Origin: an uncultured Clostridia bacterium
GTDB lineage: Bacteria; Bacillota; Clostridia; TANB77; CAG-508
Assembly: GCA_944386375.1 (NCBI GenBank)
Contig: CALXAW010000049.1
Location: 1-9,597, forward strand
Reading direction: 5' to 3'
DNA: 9,597 bases
Position 1 is the first letter of the stretch; every line of letters starts with the position of its first letter. A program made the translations under genes and the position numbers. The notes below the pieces were generated by a model. It did no database searches. It was given only the letters and a program-made list of their open reading frames with translations, and was not told where the DNA came from. Below, one piece after another: positions 5,499 to 9,597 of the stretch.

Positions 5499-7808
5499 AT
5501 GAAATTAATAGACAAGTTTTTAAAAATGCTAAAAACAAGTAGAAATACTTTTGCAACATTTGTATTAACACTTGTTTCAGTATATTTAGCAGTAGATAGA
5601 ATAGTAGAAATGTTAATAATGATATTTACAGGTGTATCTGTATCTTATTGGGGACCAATTGCATATACATTTGCATTAGCGTGCCCTGTATTTGCGTTTT
5701 TATTTTCGCTACAGTCAGAATTTGTAACATCTAAAACATCAAAAGTAACATTATTTTACATATATATAATAGGAATATATATAATTGCAATTTCAATGTT
5801 TACTCAATGGCTTAACATGACAGCATGGTTACTATTTTTATCGGTACCAAATTATACAGGAATAATAACCGAATTTGCAGATTTGGTAAAACCAGCATTT
5901 ACAGCATTGTCATTATATATACCATTAATTACAGTATTCCCATTAATAAAGAAAATAATATTAGGTGTAGGCGATAGCCAAGATATGCAAGAATCAATTT
6001 GGGACTATAAAGGTATAGGTCTTACAAATAAAACAGAAGGCAAAGGACCATATTCATGTGAAATATATTTATTTGACGATAAAGAAAATGGTAGACAAGT
6101 AAAAATAATGGAGCCAAAAAGATTTTTACCATTACTAGTATGTGGAGGCTCTGGAACAGGTAAAACATCATTAGTGTTTGAGCCAATGATGGCACGAGAC
6201 ATAGAAAAAAAATACTTCTTTAGAGAAGTATCAAAAGAAATGGGATTTACAGCATTAAAAACAGGAATAGCAACATTAAATTGCCCATATGGAAACGAAT
6301 ATATAAACAATAACTTTAACTTAAATATGCTAAAACCAGCATATGGAAAAGATACTTTATATAAAGCATATATGAAAAAGCTAATATTATCAGATGCAGA
6401 TAGTTTAACATATAAAAACTTAGGAATTACATGTATGTCACCAGACTATGAAGTAATTTCAAATATGATAGATGTATGTAATAATTACCAAATAAGTTAT
6501 AATGTAATAGACCCATCAAGTATAAACTCATTAGGGATAAATCCATTTGTATATGATGATCCAACAAAAATAGCAATAACAATATCTTCTGTATTAAAAG
6601 GAATGTACAATACAGTACATGACGATAAAGATAGTGTATATGATGAAGATGTATCAAGACAAACAATAGAAAATTTAGCAATATTATTAAAAGAAATATA
6701 TCCAAAAATGAATGAAGGAGCATTACCAAACTTAGAAGATTTACTAAAATTGCTTACAAACTTCGAACTAGTAGAAAAAATGTGTAGAATAATGGAAACA
6801 GAAGAAGACTTAGCAGAAAAATACGCAATCCAATTAGCATATTTTAAACGCAATTTCTACAAAGGTGGAGAAGGAGTACAAGAAACTAAAAGAGCAATAA
6901 ATGCTCCAGTATCACAATTAGACAACTTACTAAGAATGCCAGGTGTAAAAAGTGTTTTATGTAATAGATATGAAAATATAAATTTTGAAAGAATGCTAGC
7001 AGATGGAGAAGTAACATTTATATGTACACGTAGAGGAGACTTGGGAGCAACAAACCACAAAGCATTTGGACTATTTTTCTTATTATCTATGCAAAATGCA
7101 GTACTAAGTAGACCAGGAATAGAAAGTAGTAGAGTACCAAACTTCTTCTATATAGACGAGTTTCCAGACTTTATATCAAAATCTACAGAGGCAATATTTA
7201 CAATGTACCGTAAATATAAAGTGGGAGTTATAATATCAACACAAACTTTATCACAGCTTGGTGGAGAAAAAGAAAATGAACGTTACAAAGAAACAATACT
7301 TGCAAACTGTTCAAATAAAATTTTAACAGGTGGAACTACACCAGAAGAAGCAGAATGGTGGTCAAAAGAATTTAATAAGAGAAGAAAATGGACATATGGT
7401 TCTACAATGGATGGTTCAAAACTTGAATATGACTCTAAAATGTCTAACATAAAATATGATTGGTCAGATTACTTAAAACCTGCTAAAATTATGTCATGGC
7501 CATTTAAAACATGTGGTTATAAAATACAAACAGATAGTAAACCAATATTTGGTGAGGGTGGCCTAAACTTTTTAGAGGCAAAATATAAAGAACCAAAAAG
7601 TGTAAAAACATATCAATTTACTACATTTTCTGGTGGAGAAGGAGACCCAAATAATAGAAGAAAAAGACAAAAATTCAATGCTAAAAAAGTTGATTTTACA
7701 GATGACAGAAACGAATTTAATCCAGTGCAAACAGATACAACAGATTCAGAATATGAATTTGACGACTCAGATGCAATCACAACAAAATTAAAAAGAAAAA
7801 AAGGATAG
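5499..7808 (+). CDS. VirD4/TraG-family type IV coupling ATPase, orphan
   Basis: In conjugation and type IV secretion, proteins of this family are membrane ATPases that bring DNA or protein substrates to the channel. Four or so hydrophobic segments lie within residues 17-150 (about 18-45, 51-71, 84-116, 126-150). A cytoplasmic motor follows, with Walker A GGSGTGKTS (216-224, Lys222) and Walker B FFYIDEFPDF (549-558, Asp553/Glu554). ANCSNKILTGGTTPEEAEWWSKEFN corresponds to the conserved late motif of VirD4/TraG proteins. The ~330 residues between the Walker motifs include a largely helical, charged stretch where VirD4 carries its all-alpha domain. The tail is acidic (about 735-760) and ends KLKRKKG. 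At 769 residues it is within the family's range. AAGGGG (5482-5487) precedes the ATG. No relaxase, VirB4, VirB6 or other transfer gene is in the window, so its substrate and partners are unknown. Codon use looks like its neighbours'. Confidence 0.85.
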   Translation: MKLIDKFLKMLKTSRNTFATFVLTLVSVYLAVDRIVEMLIMIFTGVSVSYWGPIAYTFALACPVFAFLFSLQSEFVTSKTSKVTLFYIYIIGIYIIAISMFTQWLNMTAWLLFLSVPNYTGIITEFADLVKPAFTALSLYIPLITVFPLIKKIILGVGDSQDMQESIWDYKGIGLTNKTEGKGPYSCEIYLFDDKENGRQVKIMEPKRFLPLLVCGGSGTGKTSLVFEPMMARDIEKKYFFREVSKEMGFTALKTGIATLNCPYGNEYINNNFNLNMLKPAYGKDTLYKAYMKKLILSDADSLTYKNLGITCMSPDYEVISNMIDVCNNYQISYNVIDPSSINSLGINPFVYDDPTKIAITISSVLKGMYNTVHDDKDSVYDEDVSRQTIENLAILLKEIYPKMNEGALPNLEDLLKLLTNFELVEKMCRIMETEEDLAEKYAIQLAYFKRNFYKGGEGVQETKRAINAPVSQLDNLLRMPGVKSVLCNRYENINFERMLADGEVTFICTRRGDLGATNHKAFGLFFLLSMQNAVLSRPGIESSRVPNFFYIDEFPDFISKSTEAIFTMYRKYKVGVIISTQTLSQLGGEKENERYKETILANCSNKILTGGTTPEEAEWWSKEFNKRRKWTYGSTMDGSKLEYDSKMSNIKYDWSDYLKPAKIMSWPFKTCGYKIQTDSKPIFGEGGLNFLEAKYKEPKSVKTYQFTTFSGGEGDPNNRRKRQKFNAKKVDFTDDRNEFNPVQTDTTDSEYEFDDSDAITTKLKRKKG

Positions 7809-7856
7809 GAACAAAAGCGATGTGATTAAGATATTTTAATCACATCGCTTTTGTTC
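7809..7856 (+). terminator. Perfect 21-bp hairpin terminator after the coupling-protein gene
   Basis: Arms 7809-7829 and 7836-7856 are perfectly complementary (core AGCGATGTGATTAA) around a 6-nt loop and start on the base after the stop codon. The descending arm ends CGCTTTTGTTC and the ascending arm mirrors it, so it can act in both directions with the A and T tracts pairing as the outer stem. It is unusually long and perfect for a terminator. Confidence 0.85.
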
Positions 7857-7859
7857 AAG

Positions 7860-7877
7860 TGCCAAATTTTTGCCAAA
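7860..7877 (+). promoter_or_regulatory. Direct repeat TGCCAAA spaced 11 bp, upstream of the rpn promoter
   Basis: TGCCAAA occurs at 7860-7866 and again at 7871-7877, one helical turn apart and 16 bp upstream of a consensus -35. The position would suit an activator or repressor, but two short AT-flanked copies may be chance. Confidence 0.25.
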
Positions 7878-7893
7878 AAAATTATAAAATGTA

Positions 7894-7922
7894 TTGACAT
7901 AAAATACATAAAATGGTAAAAT
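7894..7922 (+). promoter_or_regulatory. Consensus promoter for the Rpn-family gene
   Basis: TTGACA (7894-7899), a 17-bp spacer and TAAAAT (7917-7922) place the start near 7929, leaving a leader of about 200 nt before the TTG at 8129. The leader is AT-rich, with only short palindromes (AAGTTAACTT at 7943-7952; AGATTT/AAATCT at 8006-8018) and no reading frame or recognisable riboswitch. Confidence 0.7.
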
Positions 7923-8114
7923 GAATAAAATCATTTAATAGAAAGTTAACTTCTAAGAGATTTTGATATTTAACAAATAAAAAATTTAGTCAAGATATTA
8001 TTTCTAGATTTTAAATCTTAATTTAAAGAAAAGTGAATATGTAAATGAAAAAAATAAGTGAATAAATTTGCTTAAAACAGAAAAGTAAATATTAACTAAC
8101 AAACGAAACAAAAG

Positions 8115-8121
8115 AAGGAGG
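8115..8121 (+). promoter_or_regulatory. Ribosome binding site that fixes a TTG start
   Basis: AAGGAGG lies seven bases upstream of TTG at 8129. It is the strongest ribosome binding site in the region, and no in-frame ATG with comparable support is nearby, so the Rpn gene should start at TTG. Confidence 0.8.
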
Positions 8122-8128
8122 AAATAGA

Positions 8129-9235
8129 TTGAGTTTAATTATATGGAGTTGGGAAGATGTAGAAAAATATATGCAACTCAAAGAAAAAATTGGCATATCA
8201 GAAGTACAAGAAGATGTTGTGCCATGTATGTATTTAGAACAAGTGAAAATAAATAGAAAAATAGAAAGAGAAACAAATAAAAGTTATACCAAAAAGCATG
8301 ATAAACTATTTAGAGATACATTAGACGATAAAATAGAGGTAGTAAAATTTATAGAATATTTTATAAATTCAAAAAGTACCTTAAAAGCTACAGAGATAGA
8401 AAAGTATAACAGGAATTTTATAACAAAAGATTATAAAGAAAGACAATCAGATATAGTGTACAAAATAAAAGATAAGAATGTATTTCTAATAATAGAACAT
8501 CAGTCTAAAGTAGATTATTCGATGCCATTTAGATTTGAAGAATACGGATTTGAAACAATGAAAAGTGCAATAGATAGGAGTAAATTAAAAAATAAGAATT
8601 ACAATTTACCAAGAATAATACCAATATTAATATATACAGGAGAAAATGGATGGAAAGTGAGTAATAGAATGCAAGAAGAACAATATGAAGAAATAGAGCA
8701 AGGTGGATTGCAATTAGAATATAACATAATAGATATAAATGATTATACAAAAGAAGAGCTATTAGAAAAAGATAGTATAGTAGCTGTAGCAATGGCAATA
8801 GAAAAATGTAAAAATGATAATGAAATAGAAAGAGCAACAGAAAGGTTAGTAGAAATAGCTACAACAGAAAATAGAAAAGAGCTAGCAATAAGAATAGTAA
8901 CAAATATATTAAAACCGACATTAGACAGAATAAATCCAAACATAACAGAAGAGGTTTTACAAAAATTAAAAGAAAGTGAGGTGAAAGAGAGTATGAGACC
9001 ATTAGATGTAAGAATACAAGAAGGAAACGAAATATTAAGAAATAAAATAAGAAGCGAAGCTTTTGAAGAGGGCAGAATAGAGGGAGAAAGACGTGGAAAA
9101 AGACATGGCAAAAAAGAAGGCATAATTAGTATTGCAGCAAATATGATAAAAGAAAAAGTAGATTCAGACTTTATATTAAAAATGACAGGTCTAAAACAAG
9201 ACGAGTTAGAAAAATTAGCAAAAGAAATAAACTAA
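8129..9235 (+). CDS. Rpn-family PD-(D/E)XK nuclease / Transposase_31-like protein
   Basis: Rpn proteins are PD-(D/E)XK DNA endonucleases, long labelled transposases. E. coli members promote recombination, and some have been reported as toxic anti-phage proteins. In these 368 residues KKHDKLFRDTL (55-65), ERQSDIVYKIKDKNVFLIIEHQS (104-126, catalytic Asp108 and Glu123-His-Gln125) and MPFRFEEYGFETM (132-144) are the family signatures, followed by PRIIPILIYTGENGW (161-175). The 55 residues before the HD motif are longer than in typical members. The C-terminal part carries a repeat with Gly every fourth residue (Gly315, 319, 323, 327, 331) and the usual ending ANMIKEKVDSDFILKMTGLKQDELEKLA. The gene stands alone with its own promoter, ~200-nt leader and terminator, without transposon ends. 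An in-frame internal start at 8993 could give the C-terminal domain alone. Confidence 0.88.
   Translation: MSLIIWSWEDVEKYMQLKEKIGISEVQEDVVPCMYLEQVKINRKIERETNKSYTKKHDKLFRDTLDDKIEVVKFIEYFINSKSTLKATEIEKYNRNFITKDYKERQSDIVYKIKDKNVFLIIEHQSKVDYSMPFRFEEYGFETMKSAIDRSKLKNKNYNLPRIIPILIYTGENGWKVSNRMQEEQYEEIEQGGLQLEYNIIDINDYTKEELLEKDSIVAVAMAIEKCKNDNEIERATERLVEIATTENRKELAIRIVTNILKPTLDRINPNITEEVLQKLKESEVKESMRPLDVRIQEGNEILRNKIRSEAFEEGRIEGERRGKRHGKKEGIISIAANMIKEKVDSDFILKMTGLKQDELEKLAKEIN
8993..9235 (+). CDS. Candidate intragenic product: Rpn C-terminal domain (RpnS-like)
   Basis: In frame with the Rpn gene, ATG at 8993 (Met289) is preceded by AGGTGA (8979-8984) with 8-base spacing. It would yield an 80-residue, highly charged protein beginning MRPLDVRIQEGNE. 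In E. coli, short proteins translated from within rpn genes and covering the C-terminal domain have been reported to act as antitoxins to the full-length nuclease (from memory). Here the start is seen, while translation and function are inferred. In an A/G-rich gene such a site may occur by chance. Confidence 0.35.
   Translation: MRPLDVRIQEGNEILRNKIRSEAFEEGRIEGERRGKRHGKKEGIISIAANMIKEKVDSDFILKMTGLKQDELEKLAKEIN
9065..9124 (+). repeat. Degenerate 12-nt tandem repeat coding for xxGx units
   Basis: Five consecutive 12-nt units (9065, 9077, 9089, 9101, 9113) encode EEGR, IEGE, RRGK, RHGK and KEGI, each with a glycine codon in the third position. They are diverged at the base level but in strict register. 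Repeats of this kind are common in the C-terminal region of Rpn proteins and can change copy number by slippage. Confidence 0.65.
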
Positions 9236-9250
9236 AGCTATGTACTCGCG

Positions 9251-9288
9251 CCTCACAGTGGGAAATTCAACCTACTGTGAGGTTTCTT
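9251..9288 (+). terminator. Intrinsic terminator of the Rpn-family gene
   Basis: CCTCACAGTGGG (9251-9262) pairs with CCTACTGTGAGG (9271-9282): 12 bp with one G-U pair, an 8-nt loop, then TTTCTT. It lies 15 bases after the stop codon. Confidence 0.8.
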
Positions 9289-9379
9289 GCGTGTAAAGAC
9301 ATAATATTAGAAATATTACAATTATATTACAAATATATTATATTTTCTTTATATTACGGAAAAAATTTATAGGTTTAGT

Positions 9380-9408
9380 TTGACATTTTCTAAATATTGT
9401 AGTATACT
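9380..9408 (+). promoter_or_regulatory. Consensus promoter for a short RNA
   Basis: TTGACA (9380-9385), a 17-bp spacer and TATACT (9403-9408) give a start near 9415. The ~95 bases before it, back to the Rpn terminator, are plain AT-rich sequence. Confidence 0.75.
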
Positions 9409-9414
9409 AATAAT

Positions 9415-9500
9415 AGCTTTAAAGCAAATGTACTGTTTAAGTCAGCAGTAATCATATAAACTAAGAATTAGGTGCGGTGAACCCTAGTTCTTATTTTTTT
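9415..9500 (+). ncRNA. Candidate small structured RNA or terminated leader
   Basis: A consensus promoter and a strong terminator delimit about 85 nt with no credible reading frame. Inside are a short palindrome GCTTTAAAGC (9416-9425), a hairpin TACTG...CAGTA (about 9430-9450) and the terminator hairpin with loop TGCGGTGAAC. It could be an independent sRNA or the premature-termination product of a regulated leader for the gene beyond the window. It does not match a riboswitch class I know. Confidence 0.45.
9462..9500 (+). terminator. Intrinsic terminator of the short RNA
   Basis: TAAGAATTAGG (9462-9472) pairs with CCTAGTTCTTA (9483-9493) over 11 bp with one G-U pair and a 10-nt loop, directly followed by TTTTTTT (9494-9500). 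Confidence 0.85.
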
Positions 9501-9526
9501 GCAAAAAAATAAAACAACAAAAATAA

Positions 9527-9554
9527 AAGTTATTTTTATATATAAAAATAACTT
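9527..9554. repeat. Perfect 28-bp palindrome abutting a -35 box
   Basis: The half-site AAGTTATTTTTATA (9527-9540) is followed at once by its exact reverse complement (9541-9554), with no loop. It overlaps the first two bases of the next TTGACA. Such a symmetric site upstream of a promoter suits a dimeric DNA-binding protein, although an AT-only centre could also be structural. Confidence 0.6.
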
Positions 9555-9581
9555 GACAAAACATGGTATATCACTTATAAT
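9553..9581 (+). promoter_or_regulatory. Perfect sigma-A promoter for a gene beyond the window
   Basis: TTGACA (9553-9558), 17 bp, TATAAT (9576-9581): both hexamers match the consensus fully. The start would be near 9588, so the gene it drives is to the right of the window. Confidence 0.85.
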
Positions 9582-9597
9582 TAGTTATAGGTGATAT
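9568..9597. promoter_or_regulatory. Probable operator covering the -10 box and start site
   Basis: ATATCACTTATAA (9568-9580) and TTATAGGTGATAT (9585-9597) form a 13-bp inverted repeat with one G-T mismatch around TTAG. It spans the -10 and predicted start, the classic place for a repressor. The left arm lies outside the transcript, so this is better read as a DNA operator than as an RNA hairpin. It may extend past the window end. Confidence 0.55.

Noticed and set aside
7809..9288. Rpn-family gene as an insertion sequence bounded by the two hairpins
   Set aside because: The hairpins at 7809-7856 and 9251-9282 share no sequence, no target duplication is seen, and each behaves as a terminator.
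9428..9451. Short frame encoding MYCLSQQ in the candidate RNA
   Set aside because: It has seven codons, no ribosome binding site, and no residue bias suggesting an attenuation peptide.

Overview
The window is strongly AT-rich. Arginine is almost always AGA/AGG and isoleucine often ATA, ribosome binding sites are AGGAGG-like, promoters are sigma-A-like, and it carries CdaA-type c-di-AMP synthase, Rpn-family and short prepilin-like genes. This fits a low-GC Firmicute, most likely an uncultured gut Clostridia lineage. The assignment is by style, not by a marker gene.

Layout. Positions 1-54 hold the terminator of a + strand gene that ends before the window. A membrane-anchored HtrA serine protease (162-1412, minus strand) converges on it. 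The 192-base divergent intergenic region holds the htrA promoter, preceded by 11-bp-spaced direct repeats that look like a response-regulator site, and a good + strand promoter. That promoter opens a probable run of six co-directional genes: a type IV prepilin-like protein (1605-2039), RNase HII (2071-2697), a 47-residue membrane peptide (2714-2857), the diadenylate cyclase cdaA (2954-3865, with a long hairpin in its leader), truA (3875-4613, broken by one extra base near 4052), and a membrane protein with a Cys/Asn-rich tail (4680-5258).

After a 240-base gap with a 10-bp inverted repeat comes a separately promoted, 769-residue VirD4/TraG-type coupling ATPase (5499-7808). It is closed by a perfect 21-bp hairpin and has no conjugation partners in view. 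Next, behind a consensus promoter and a ~200-nt leader, is an Rpn-family PD-(D/E)XK nuclease (8129-9235, TTG start). It has an internal start that could make its C-terminal domain alone, and a 12-nt repeat tract. A terminator follows.

The last ~300 bases contain no gene. They hold a consensus promoter driving a short structured RNA with its own terminator (about 9415-9500), and then a second perfect promoter flanked and overlapped by two palindromes, evidently the control region of a gene beyond the window.

The first half is housekeeping and envelope function: envelope protein quality control, RNA:DNA hybrid removal, c-di-AMP signalling and tRNA modification. The second half, with orphan coupling protein, Rpn nuclease and operator-controlled promoter, looks accessory. 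I see no complete transposon, CRISPR array, tRNA or rRNA.
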